From: Salvelinus alpinus | Taxonomy: Eukaryota; Chordata; Actinopteri; Salmoniformes; Salmonidae | DNA: 64,000 nucleotides | Assembly (NCBI RefSeq): GCF_045679555.1 | Contig: NC_092089.1 | Location: forward strand, 1,998,663 to 2,062,662 | Reading direction: 5' to 3' | Shown here: one piece after another, positions 1 through 10,456 of the stretch | How positions within the stretch are numbered: position 1 is the first letter of the stretch | Layout: the number at the start of each line of letters is the position of its first letter | The notes under the pieces: model-generated | Seen by the model: only the letters and a program-made list of their open reading frames with translations | What the model was told of the DNA's origin: nothing | The model's database searches: none | Program-made: the position numbers and the translations under genes

Positions 1-177
1 GCTCTACAGAGCAGCCCCTCCCCTCTCCTTTAGTTTCTAGTAGAGCAGCCCCTCCATAGTAGAGCTCTACAGAGCAGCCCCTCCCCTCTAGTTACTAGTA
101 GAGCTCTACAGAGCAGCCCCTCCCCTCTAATTACTAGTAGAGCAGCCCCTCCCCTCTCGGAGAGCTGTACAGAGCAG

Positions 178-180
<3 letters not shown>
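1..180. repeat. Minisatellite, about 39-bp unit
   Basis: Imperfect tandem copies of a unit beginning gctctacagagcagcccctc, with spacers ending in actagtaga. It lies downstream (minus strand) of the fsbp exon, so it is in fsbp/rad54b intronic sequence and continues off the left edge. Confidence 0.8.

Positions 181-228
<48 letters not shown>
179..228. repeat. (TG)n microsatellite
   Basis: About 24 uninterrupted TG dinucleotides. On the minus strand this is a CA tract that starts just after the fsbp exon 1 splice donor. Confidence 0.95.
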
Positions 229-229
<1 letters not shown>

Positions 230-233
230 TCAC

Positions 234-649
234 CTGTGCATCGTTGCTGGGTCTTTATCATGGTGGATAGCTCCGTGATGGAAAAGGTGAGGTATCATCT
301 CCATCACTCTCCTGGTTGGTTCAGATATACTTCCTCTGTACTCTGGCTGGGCGTGTCTCCGTTGCATCACTTCCTGTTTGGCCGACTCCTTCAGCCTCTT
401 GTAGAGGGTGCGTAGGCCCTGGGCAGTGCGGGGGGGCCTGTCCCCCCCCAGGACGTTGTACTGCTCAGACACTGTGTCCCAGCACTTGTTCTTGTCCACG
501 ATGACAGCGTGCTTGTTGGTGTGCTCCTCCAGGATGAGAATGTGTGGGCGGACCAGCTTCAGCAGGTCCAGTTTCTCAGACAGGGTGAAGTTGGACGAGC
601 GAGCCTTACCCACCATACTGGACGACATGTAGACGGACCCAGACGCCAT
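234..649 (-). CDS. fsbp: FSBP (fibrinogen silencer-binding protein), first coding exon
   Basis: The minus-strand exon encodes about 138 residues. After an 11-residue fish leader it carries the family's [20 protein letters not shown] start, then [30 protein letters not shown] and [13 protein letters not shown], which I recognise as the N-terminal Myb/SANT-like DNA-binding region of FSBP. Known family role: nuclear DNA-binding repressor first described at the fibrinogen gamma promoter. The exon ends at a good donor (AG|GTGAG, last base 234); the rest of the protein (about 300 aa in mammals) must lie left of the window. The start is at 649 ([11 protein letters not shown] leader); the methionine aligned with the mammalian start is 11 codons later, so either could be used. 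The gene sits on the same strand downstream of the first rad54b exons, the nested FSBP/RAD54B arrangement known in vertebrates. No frameshift is seen. Confidence 0.9.
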
Positions 650-959
650 CTTAGAACATAGCCCAGGGAACCAGACTGGACCGAGCCAGGCCTAGACACC
701 AGCACTAACTCAACACAATATCTCGCTTCTTTTGAGATTTGGTCTGGTTCTCTACCTCCCTTTTCTTTCTGTTCTGTGATGAGGCTCAGGCTAATACTGG
801 TTTAACTCTCACTCACTCTCTTCCTTGTCCCTCTTCTTTCTCCCCCTTCATGGATTCTCAATCAAACAGTCTCTGTCTAACGCATGTACTCTCTCTCATC
901 CGAGGTCTTCTCTGCTCTGTGTTACACAACACACACGGCAACAATAAGAATCAGGCTTA

Positions 960-1545
960 ACTAGGCCAGCCTCGTTTAGGCCCCCGCCTACCGCGGAGGG
1001 CTTTGGGTGAATTCCTCCCAGCTTAGGCTGACGCAGGCTAAAGCCGCTTAAACCCAGCCCGACCTACTTACAGCCCGGTCTCTCTAAACCTCAAATCAGC
1101 GCTCGTTCTAACTGCTATACACCAAATACTAACATACGGGGGGAATGTGTGTGCTTACATGGGGAAATACCGATGAAATTGTAAAGATGCATTTTCTTTA
1201 TTCTTATTTCCGTTTAACTAGAAAAGAGGAAACGTCGCTGGTTTAACCGGAGAGGTGTGCGCGCAGCGCGAGTCCGTGCGAATGCGCGTTTTCTTTTCTT
1301 CACACAAAGGAAAATCAAAGCTGCTTCTCAAAGAGAAACACACGAATCATCCGCCGACGGGAACAACAGAATGAGGGAAAACTAGTGAAAAGCTAAAGAG
1401 AGAGGAAAAGCAGAGAAAGGAGAGAAGACAGACAGAGGCACTAGTTGCTCTGAGAGGGAGGGGGACAGAGCGCGTGTGCTCACTGATCCCAGGCACAGCT
1501 CTAATCTGCCTCGCGCTGCCGCTGCACTACCCACGCTCATTTGCA
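960..1545 (-). promoter_or_regulatory. fsbp: CpG-rich 5' flank of fsbp (putative promoter)
   Basis: This stretch is richer in CpG than its surroundings (for example gcgcgcagcgcgagtccgtg near 1260 and ccgccgacggg near 1350) and lies upstream of the fsbp start. No TATA box was identified. The stretches 650-960 and 1545-1910 hold no gene or repeat I could recognise. Confidence 0.3.
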
Positions 1546-1917
1546 TAATGCTGGACCTGCTGTCATTAAAACATAGGCTTGTTACAGTTGGCTAGGCTTC
1601 ATTCAGTGTGTGTTTGTTTCACTGAAGCACAAGCCAGAGCATTAAATAAATCCCTGTCAGTCCTAAATGGATAGACTAAGTGTCGCTCACCTTAGAAAGG
1701 CGATATTGGTTTGCTGCATTTCCTTTCTAAAGCAGCATATACATGACCTTGGTTTCAAGGAAAAATTATAACCACAAATAGGTGTTAAGTGGCATTAAAA
1801 ATTCCAAGTCCAGGCACACGTGAGGGTTTGCAAATTAAAAATCCTTTAATTTGTAGTCATAATTAAAATACACCAACGAGTATCAGCTAAGGCCTAAATC
1901 AGGCTGACATAAATGAT

Positions 1918-2860
1918 CATATTTTTAACTGAGCCTGTTGGTCTGAGAGCTGGTGCTCCAATAGCGTTTGCCAGACGGTAGCAGAGTAAACAGTCTATGG
2001 CTTGGGTGGCTGGAGTCTTCCTCTGATACCGCCTGATATAGAGGTCCTGGATGGTAGGGAGCATGGCCCCAGTGATGCACTGGGTTGCCGCACCAACCTC
2101 TGTAGTGCTTTGTGGTTAAGTTGCAGAGGGAGGGGTTCAGTCCCAGGGTCACTAGCTTGGTGAGGAGCTTGGAGGGGACTATGGTGTTGAACACTGAGCT
2201 GTAGTCTATCAACAGCATTGACAGTTATTTCCCCTCCAGGTGGAAGTGCAAGATTGCGTCATCTGTGGATCTGTTGGGATGGTATGTGAATTGGAGTGGA
2301 TTTAGGGTGTCTGGGATGATGGTGTTGATGTGTGTCATGACCAGCCTTGGACTTCATAACTACAGATGTGAGTGCCACATGACTACAGTCATTTAGGCAG
2401 GTTACCTTGGAGATCTCGGGAACAGGGACAATGGTGGTGCGTTGAAACATGTTGGCATTCCAGTCTGGGACAAGGAGAGATTGAACATTTCTGTTAAGAC
2501 ACTTGCCAGCTGGTCAACGCATGCTTTGATGAACACGCTCTGGTATTCCGGCCTTGTGATTGTGAACCTGTTTAAATGTTTTACTCACATCGGCTACGGA
2601 GAGCGAGATCACAGTCATCTGTAAAAACAGGGGCTTTCACGGAAGGCATGGAGCTTGTTTGGGAGTTCTGCATCGCTAGGCAACTCATGGCTGTTTCCCT
2701 AGGTAATCCGTTATCGTGTGCAAGCCCTGCCAAATACGACGAGCGTCGGAGCCGATGTAATAGGATTCCACCTTCCTCCTATATTGTCCTTTTGCATGTT
2801 TGATGTCTTGTCGGAGGTCGTAGCATCTTTTCCTGTCTTTTACATCAAGGACCACATTGG
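1918..2860 (-). mobile_element. L2-like LINE fragment, internally deleted
   Basis: Minus-strand pieces encode reverse-transcriptase text ([20 protein letters not shown]) that jumps to the C-terminal segment (HHWGHAPYHPGPLYQAV, LFTLLPSGKRYW), so the catalytic centre is deleted. Bases 2260-2860 match, in reverse, the linker region of the better preserved copy at 16321-18656 (for example the segment around 'ccgacgagcgtcgg'). It is a decayed non-functional copy. Confidence 0.8.
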
Positions 2861-2876
2861 AAATAACCCAAAGGTT

Positions 2877-2911
2877 AAATCTAGACTTCTAGATTTAAGA
2901 AGTCTAGATTT
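2877..2911. repeat. Perfect 14-bp inverted repeat (hairpin)
   Basis: AAATCTAGACTTCT and its exact reverse complement AGAAGTCTAGATTT are separated by 7 bp. It sits at the junction between a minus-strand LINE and a plus-strand LINE. Confidence 0.8.
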
Positions 2912-3224
2912 ATCGTAATCACTATCGTAATCACTCATCTTTCACCCAGCTGCCAAACTAACCCTGATTCAGACGACCATCCTACCCATGCTAAATTACG
3001 GAGATGAAATGTATAGATCGGCAGGTAAGGGTACTCTCGAGCAGCTAGATGTTCTTTACCAGTCGGCCTTCAGATTTGCCAACAATGCTCCTTATAGGAC
3101 ACATCACGGCACTCTGTAAACTGGCCGTCTCTGTATATCCGGTGCTAGGCCCACTGGTTGATGCTTATTTATAAAACCCTCTTAGCCCTCACTCCCCCCT
3201 ATCTGAGATACCTACTGCAACCCT

Positions 3225-3472
3225 ACCGAGTGGTGCAGCGGTCTAAGGTACTGCATCTCAGTGCTAGAGACGTCACTACAGACCCTGGTTCGATCCCGGG
3301 CTGTATCACAACCGGCCGTGATCGGGAATCCCATAGGGCGGCGCACAAATTGGTCCACTGACGTCTGGGTTAGGGGAGGGTTTGTCCGGGGTTGACCATC
3401 ATTGTAAAATATGAATTTGTTCTTAACTGACTAGTTAAATAAAGGTTAAATAAAACAATACAAATATATATA
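3225..3472 (+). mobile_element. tRNA-derived SINE
   Basis: The head has tRNA-like A and B boxes (gagtggtgcagcggtctaag; ggttcgatcccgg) and the tail runs cattgtaaaatatgaatttgttcttaactgac...taaataaaggtt. The tail resembles that of the LINE it interrupts, as expected for a SINE that borrows LINE machinery. It is a common salmonid tRNA-derived family. Confidence 0.88.
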
Positions 3473-3647
3473 TAGCACCCGTTCTGCCAGTCACATTCTG
3501 TTAACGGTCCCCAAAGCACACACATCCCTGGGTCGTTGCTCTTTTCAGTTCGCTCCAGCTAGCGACTGGAACAAGCTGCAAAACACACTCAAACTGGAAA
3601 GTTTAGCCTTTTTGCCTCTTGCTAGGCCGTCATTGTAAATAAGTATA

Positions 3648-5189
3648 CAGTACCTTCGGAAAGTATTCAGACCCCTTGACTTTTTCCACATTTTGTTATG
3701 TTACAGCCTTAATGTAAAATTGATTAAATCACTTTTTTTCTCCTCATCAATCTACACACAATACCCCATAATGACATCACAACACCCCATAATGACAAAG
3801 CAAAAACAGGTTTTTGATAATTTCGATTTTTTTTTTACTGAAATATTACATTTACATAAGTATTCAGACCCTTTACTCAGTACTTTGTTGAAGCACCTTT
3901 GGCAGCAATTACAGCCTCAAGTCTTCTTGGGTATGACGCTACAAGCTTGGCACACCTGTATTTTTTCTCTGCAGATCCTCTCAAGCTCTGTCAGGTTGGA
4001 TGGGGAGTGTTGCTACACAGCTATTTTCAGGTCTCTCCAGAGATGTTCGATCAGGTTCAAGTCCGGGCTCTGGCTGGGCCACTCAAGAACATTCAGAGAC
4101 TTGTCCCGAAGCCACTCATGTGTTGTCTTGGCTGTGTGCTTAGGGTCATTGTCCTGTTGGAAGGTGAACCTTCACCCGTCTGACGTCCTGTGAGCTCTGG
4201 AGCAGGTTTTCAACAAGACCTCTCTGTACTTTGCTCCGTTCACCTTTGCCTCGATCCTGACTAGTCTCCCAGTCCCTGCCGCTGAAAAACATCCCCACAG
4301 AATGATGCTGCCACCACCATGCTCACTGTAGGGATGGTGCCAGGTATCCTCCAGACGTGACACTTGGCATTCAGGCCAAAGAGTTCAATCTTGGTTTCAT
4401 CAGATCAGATAATCTTGTTTCTCATGGTCTGAGAATCTCTAGGTGCCTTTTGGCAAACTCCAAGCGGGCTGTCATGTGCCTTTTACTGAGGAATGGCTTC
4501 CGTCTGGCCACTCTACCATAAAGGCCTGAGAGATGGTTGTCCCTCTGGAAGGTTCTCCCATCTCCACAGAGGAACTCTGGCCTTTTGTCAGAGTAACCTT
4601 TGGGTTCTTGGTCACCTCCTTGACCAAGGCCCTTCTCCCCCGATTGCTCAGTTTAGCCGGGTGGCCAGCTCTAGGAAGAGTTTTGAGGGTTCCAAACTTC
4701 TTCCATTTAAGAATGATGGAGGCCACTGTGTACTTGGGGACCTTCAATGCTGCAGAAATGCTTTGGTACCCTTCTCTAGATCTGTGCCTCGACACAATCC
4801 TGTCTCGGAGCTCTACGGACAATTCCTTTGACTGTGGAACCTTACATAGACAGGTGTGTGCCTTTCTAAATCATGTCCAAACAACTGAATTTACCACAGG
4901 TGGACTCCAAGTTGTAGAAACATCTCAAGGATGCTCAATGGAAACAGGATGCACCTGAGCTCAATTTCGAGTCTCATAGCAAAGGGTCAGAATACTTATG
5001 TAAATAAGGTATCGGTTTTAAATTTTGTATACATTTAGAAAATGAAAAACCAGTTTTTGGTTTGTCATTATGGGGTATTGTGTGTACATTGCTGAGGATT
5101 TGTTTTTATTTAATCCATTTTAGATTAAGGCTGTAACGTAACAAAGTGCGGAAAAAGTCAAGGGGTCTGAATACTTTCTGAAGGCACTG
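3648..5189 (-). mobile_element. Tc1/mariner-type transposon, nearly full length, decayed
   Basis: The terminal inverted repeats read cagtaccttcggaaagtatt at 3648 and, in reverse complement, at 5189, flanked on both sides by TA (3646-3647 and 5190-5191), the duplicated target of this superfamily. The 1.54-kb length is normal. The minus strand carries broken transposase: helix-turn-helix pieces (SVELRDRIVSRHRSREGYQS; GRRALVKEV) and DDE-region pieces ([20 protein letters not shown]). Several stops and frameshifts separate them, so no complete transposase remains. Confidence 0.95.
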
Positions 5190-5651
5190 TATGTTCTTAA
5201 TTGACTTGCCTGCTTAAATAAAAAATATCCCTATTTTATTAGGCAAAATACAGTTTCTACCCGTGTCTCACCTTTTTGGGTCTTAAACTCAATCGTTAAC
5301 CTATACAAAGTCCCAGCATCTCTCAAACAATGTTTCAGAACATCTTTAGCAACAGCAGTGAAATGTAAACAATATATGCTACATAGTTAATATACTGCAT
5401 TTCGCTTATGGCACAAAAAATGTTCCTGACTATTCTTACCATCATCGTTGGTTAGTAGTAACTTTGTTGCTTTATAATCAGTGATTTTCATCACCAGGAC
5501 TTCTGCTTTTGACATACAGAGAGAGTAATTCCAAAGCTTACCAGAAGTACTGCTCCACATTTAAATGCATTATATCTACACCAGGAATACCTGGTTTCAA
5601 TGGCAAACGTTTACTGTGCCACCACCACAACCCACCCCACATCTGACTCAC

Positions 5652-7698
5652 CAGCTGGGTCTCCAGTGTTCTCCTCTGTAAAGGAAGGGTCTTCAGGCTC
5701 TAGCTCGTTCTTCTTACCGTCTGCTGCACCCAGCACCCTGGCTAGAGCTCTGGACAGGCCTGGGGCTTGGGGGCTGCTCTTAGCCAGGCTGAAGGCCCTC
5801 ACAGGCAGGGCAAGGGGCGGTGCAGGGGCTGAGAGGCTCCTCTGGACCTGCAAGGAAGGAGAACTGTTAGATAGGTCTGAGAAGGTCCACATGTCGCAGT
5901 ATGAGTGAAACCCTTTACACAGTCTTGGATGAAGAAAAAATCAATTCAAATGTTATTTGTCATATGCTTCGTAAACACCAGGTCTGGACTAACAGTGAAA
6001 TGCTTACTTACTTCACAACAGAGAAATAATAGAAAAAACACGTAATAATAAAATAATAGATACACAATGAGTAACGAGAAGTTGACAATAAAAAAGCCTT
6101 TCGTTAACTAACACCCCCTTACTAGCTCTGACTTTGCTGATACCTACTTTCAGGAAAAATGTACTTACTATGACTGAGATGTGTGGTTGTTCCACCTAGA
6201 TATCTGAAGATGAATGCACTAACTGTAAGTCGCTCTGGATAAGTGTGTCTGCTAAATGACTATAATGTAAATGTAAACCATTGAACAGTTTTTTAAAAAC
6301 TAACTATTTAGCAGTCTTATGGCTTGGAGCTAGAAGCTGTTCAGGGTCCTGTTGGTGCATTGGTAGTGCTTGCCGTACGGTAGCAGAGAGAACAGTTGCT
6401 AATTTGGGTGGCTGGAGTCTGAACATTTTTAGGGCCTTCCTCTGGCACCGCCTGGCATAGAGGTCCTTGATGGCAGGGAGCTTGGCCCCAGTGATGTACT
6501 GGGTCGTACCATGCGGTCGGATGCCAAGCAGTTGCCATACCAAGCGGTGATGCAGCCCCTCCACTACTGCCCTGTCGATGTGACCGTGGGTGTGCTCGGC
6601 CCTCCGTTTCCTGTTGTCTACCATCAGCTCCTTTGTCTTGCTGACATTGAGGGAGAGGTTGTTGTCTCTGACCTCCTCCCTATAGGATGTCTCATTGTTG
6701 TCGGTGATCAGGCCTATCACCGTTATGTCGTCGGCAAACTTAATGGTGTTGGAGTCGTGCGCACCCATACAGTCGTGGGTGAACAGGGAGTACAGGAGTG
6801 GACTAAGCACGCACCCCTGAGGGGCCCCCATATTAAGGGTGAGCATGGCAGATGTTGTTGCCTACCCTCACCACCTGGGTGCGCCCTGACAGGAAGTCTA
6901 GGATCCAGTTGCAGAGGGAGATGTTCAGTCCCAGGGTCCTTACTTTAGTGCTGAGCATGGAGGGCACTATGGTGTTGAACGCTGAGATGTAGTCAATGAA
7001 CAGCCTTCTCACGTAGGTGTTCCTTTTGTCCAAGTGGGTAAGGGCAGTGTGAAATGCAATACAGATTGTGTCATCTGTGGATCTGTTGGGGAGGTATGCG
7101 AACTGGAGTGGATCCAGGGTGTCTGGGATGATGGTATTGATGTGAGCCATGACCAGCCTTTCATAGCCTTTCATGACTACAGATGCTACATGGCAATAGT
7201 CATTTAGACAGGTTACCTTGGCGTTCTTGGGCACAGGGTCTATGGTGGTCTGCTTGAAACATGTAGGTATTACACACTGGGTCAGGAAGAGGTTGAAAAT
7301 GTCAGTTTAGATACTTCCCAGCTGGTCAGTGCATGCTCTGAGTACACGTCCTGGTAATCTGTCTGGCCCTGCAGCCTTGTGAATGTTAATTTGTTAAAGG
7401 TCTTACTCACATCGGCTAGAGAGAGAAGTAGCTCCAATATGACTCCTATGCTTAGTTACTTAATTACTACAATAGTAATAGGGGTCACATTTGTGACTAA
7501 GGATGAAAGTGAAGTGGACCGTGTGTTCACCTTGTTGAGCACGTTCCCCAGGGTGAGTTTAGGGGCCAGAGGCTCCGGTTCAAGCAGGGTACCCACAGGG
7601 GGATCAGGAGGACCAGCCAGTGAGGCTCCAGGAGGGACGAACCGGGGCTTCTTCGACATGTTACCAAAGACCTGGCTGGGGGCCCCTGAGCGACGCAT
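5652..7698 (-). CDS. rad54b: RAD54B, first two coding exons (partial gene)
   Basis: The first coding exon, 7531-7698 (56 codons exactly), starts [20 protein letters not shown], matching the characteristic RAD54B N-terminus; its 5' splice acceptor puts the exon start at 7703 and its donor is AAG|GTGAAC. The second, 5652-5847 (196 bp), begins [16 protein letters not shown] and ends at G|GTGAGT in phase 1. A noncoding first exon probably ends at 8226 (CAG|GTATG). Known role: SNF2-family DNA translocase in homologous recombination and repair, nuclear. Only the poorly conserved N-terminal region is here; the helicase motifs must lie left of the window, beyond the fsbp exon on the same strand. The intron between the two exons is filled mainly by a LINE copy. 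Confidence 0.9.
5938..7410 (-). mobile_element. L2-like LINE copy, decayed
   Basis: The 3' tail (in reverse, aagcatttcactgttagtcc ... tgacaaataacatttgaa) lies at 5938-6020. Reverse-transcriptase text lies at 6304-7234, including [35 protein letters not shown]-like text, [20 protein letters not shown] and a KFADD catalytic motif. Frameshifts separate the segments. It occupies the rad54b intron between its two coding exons here. Confidence 0.88.
6205..6282 (+). mobile_element. SINE 3'-end fragment (HpaI/SmaI type tail)
   Basis: The text ctgtaagtcgctctggataa followed by gtctgctaaatgac and aatgtaaatgtaaa is the usual 3' end of salmonid tRNA-Lys-type SINEs. The tRNA-like head is missing. Confidence 0.75.
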
Positions 7699-7764
7699 CC
7701 TGTCTGTGAGTGAGGGGATGTTTGTAATATTTGATCAAATCATTTCACATCTATAATAGGGCTT

Positions 7765-7890
7765 ATGGGTAGGGGTGGCCAACCCTGAGCCCCCTGGAGA
7801 ACAAGTACTAGTGGTCCTGGGTATGCAGGCTTTTGTTCCCTACTGAAACACCTTATTCAGCTAGCTAACTAGCTAATCAATGTTCTAGTA
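7765..7890. repeat. Dispersed repeat fragment
   Basis: The text ggtggccaaccctgagccc ... tgcaggcttttgttccctac ... ctgaaacaccttattcagct resembles a dispersed element common in fish genomes. The family was not determined. Bases 7890-8220 hold nothing else recognisable. Confidence 0.4.
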
Positions 7891-8225
7891 AGCAGCTGAT
7901 TAGGAAAAGGCAGCTAGTTAAATAACAGATTTACATAACATAGCTATATATTACTTCCATGCAGTGTACATGGCCCTTGAATAGTTAGTTCAGATCAATG
8001 AGATGTATGGGTTTATACCAATGATGAGTTTATACACGTCATTGTTGGTTCAGATAGATACATTACGTTAACTGTTAGCTAACGTTAGTGTAGCTAGTTA
8101 GCCCAAATTAGTGCAGCTACCTTGAACGCTTCAACATTTTCATCTCATCGTCAATAACAACCAACTAGCTTGTGACAATATGTTGGAAAGATAACATAAG
8201 GCATAAATGTGTGTTTCATACATAC

Positions 8226-8420
8226 CTGTTTAGTCAAGCAAGCCTCTGCTTGACAGTTAGTTGCAAGAAAACAATGATACACAACTCTTCAGAGACGAAT
8301 TCTCCCGCTAAAGTGGCGTAAACTGCTATTGGCTACGTGTTACGTAGAGGGGCGGAGTCCAGTGTTAGTGAGTGCACTCGTTTTCTACTCCCGCGGCCCC
8401 AAACGGTGGCGTTTGCTCTA
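8226..8420. promoter_or_regulatory. Putative bidirectional promoter, rad54b (minus) and RING gene (plus)
   Basis: A minus-strand splice donor after 8226 (AACAG|GTATGTATG) marks the end of a likely noncoding rad54b first exon. A plus-strand donor after 8669 (CTGGTG|GTAAGT) marks a likely noncoding first exon of the RING gene. Between them lie a CCAAT box on the minus strand (attgg at 8332-8336), a GC box (ggggcggag near 8350) and a CpG-rich run (cccgcggcccc). TSS positions are inferred only. Confidence 0.5.
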
Positions 8421-8669
8421 GTTCAGTCGTCTTTCTAAATAATCTGATTTTCGCCAGTTGATGCTATGGTTAACTTCACCGATTTACGACAATAGCCTGC
8501 CTGCCCTACATCAGGCCTACAGTAATCCATTCAGACTCATTTATGAAACCGATCGATATTGATTGCATGGATATTTGTGTTATAAAATGTCACGTCAATT
8601 TGAAGGAGTTTGCGGAATTAAATGATGATTCCGATTGAGATGTCATCTGTCATGGACTGAGCCCTGGTG
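8421..8669 (+). other. Probable noncoding first exon of the RING gene
   Basis: The sequence ends in a strong donor (gccctggtg|gtaagtaaa). The exon's 5' end is not definable. The following intron, 8670-10061, holds a LINE end and a CT tract; 8700-9070 shows no recognised feature. Confidence 0.35.
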
Positions 8670-9077
8670 GTAAGTAAACTACTCTAGAAAATAAAAGTAA
8701 AAAAAATGTTCAAATAAATTACATGCTGGCAAGCATTTCTGCTAAATCCCACACACTGCAAAAAGCAGGTACTGGTCAGAAGGTTGCTGCATGCAGAATT
8801 GATATTCAACATCGCAGAATAAAGAAGTTTTACTGAAATGCATAAACTGCTATTGAGTTACACTAGAGTTTATATTTTCCATATTATCATAATGCATGAT
8901 ATTAAAAATGCATATTGAAAGCACATAGTCGATGGCCATGGTATAAGTAGTGGGCTGTAGGCTAGAGAGCTAGGCTTTGCTGACATGTGGTGGCGATTTC
9001 ATCATCATAACTATGATATCTCTTTGTTTATTGCCTGTTTGGTTGACATCTCCCTCTCTCTCTCTCTCTTTGTCTCT

Positions 9078-9513
9078 CAATTTCAATTCAATTGAAGGGC
9101 TTTATTGACATGGGAACGATATGCTTACATTGCCAAAGCAAGTGAAATAGATAATAAACAAAAGTGAAATAAACAATAAAAAAATAACAGTAAACCTTAC
9201 ACTTACACAAAAGTTCCAAAAGAATGAAGACATTTCAAATGTCATATAATGTATATATACAGTGTTGTAATGATGTGAAAATAGTTAAAGTATAAAAAGG
9301 AAAATAAATAAACATAAATATAGTTTGTATTTACAATGATGTTTGATCTTCACTGGTTGCCCTTTTCTTGTGGCAACAGGTCACAAAAGTCTTGCTGCTG
9401 TGATTGCACACTGTGGTATTTCACCCAATAGATATAGGAGTTTATCAAAATTGGATTTGTTTTCGAATTCTTTGTGGGTCTGTGTAATCTGAGGGAAATA
9501 TGTGTCTCCAATA
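9078..9513 (-). mobile_element. LINE 3'-end fragment
   Basis: The text caattgaagggctttattga ... cattgccaaagcaagtgaaa ... ggttgcccttttcttgtggc is a familiar salmonid LINE terminus in reverse orientation. No intact coding sequence is present. Confidence 0.65.
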
Positions 9514-9541
9514 TCTCTCTCTCTCTCTATCCCTCTCTCTA

Positions 9542-9612
<71 letters not shown>

Positions 9613-9670
9613 GTCTCTCTGTCTCTCTCTCTCTCTCTCTATGTCTCTCTCTCTCTCTCTCTCACTCACT
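9514..9670. repeat. (CT)n microsatellite
   Basis: Nearly pure CT/TC dinucleotide tract with a few A and G interruptions; it creates long artefactual frames on both strands. Confidence 0.95.
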
Positions 9671-10061
9671 CTTTCGGGGTTGCTTTTTGATTTCTGCTGT
9701 GGGGTAAGAGTGCAGTGGGGATGTTGTCATGGAGTCTGTAATCCAATCAGAGAAGAGGGGAGCGTAATCCATGATAATCCCACATCCAAAGAGACAGAGA
9801 GGGAAAGGGATGAGGGAGAAAACATGTTTGTAGATACACCATGTTCCTGTTTGAATGGAACTGCCTTTAATATGTTTGTTGCTTCATCAGGACCCCCTAT
9901 AGAACATAATGATTCATCCCAAGGGATGTATCCCGCCAAAATGTCTGAATAAAACAAATAGATACATCAGAATTACTTACAGTAGAACTAGTCTTCCTTT
10001 CATCACTTGCTCTTAACGTGTGTGTGTGTGTGTAACTCTGTCTGTCTGCGGTCTCATCCAG

Positions 10062-10281
10062 CAGCTGGATGCCTGGGGAGAGGATCCCTGTTGCTAGGGA
10101 GACTTCACCACAGAGACATGGCCCTGAGAGAGCAAATAGAGGAGGGGCCAGAAGAAACCCTCACCTAGGGTAAACTACAGAGACAGGAGAGAGAAGAAGA
10201 GGTGGAGAGAGGAGAGAGGTCCAAAGAGGAAGAAAGGACTGAGGGAAGAGAGGGAAGAGAAGGAGAGTCTGTCAGTCTCAG
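10062..10281 (+). other. Probable 5'-UTR exon of the RING gene
   Basis: It is bounded by an acceptor (tctcatccag|cagctgg) and a donor (tctcag|gtaaggg). It contains upstream ATGs but no long frame. The coding exon follows 175 bp downstream. Confidence 0.5.
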
Positions 10282-10456
10282 GTAAGGGTCAGTGTATTCT
10301 GTAAAATAGAATGCCAGTAGAATGGAGAGTCATAGGGGCTCAAAAACGGAGAAAACCAGGAACATTGAGGAGGAAGTTAACACTGCTGTATGCTGCTGTA
10401 TGGGTGTCTGGCTGTTTTTGCTCTGCGTGGATCTGTGTGTCTGTGTGTGCTGTAGG

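Larger units (their letters stand above)
2936..5225 (+). mobile_element. LINE 3' end, split by a SINE and by a Tc1 element
   Basis: The pieces 2936-3224, 3473-3645 and 5192-5225 read as one LINE 3' terminus. The first translates to text such as LTLIQTTILPMLNYGDEMYR and LALTPPYLRYLLQPY. The second continues with a tail ending gccgtcattgtaaataag. The third supplies the matching tgttcttaattgacttgcc...taaataaa end. A SINE occupies 3225-3472 and a Tc1 element 3648-5189. Stops interrupt the coding part. Bases 5226-5640 after it show nothing recognisable. Confidence 0.75.
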
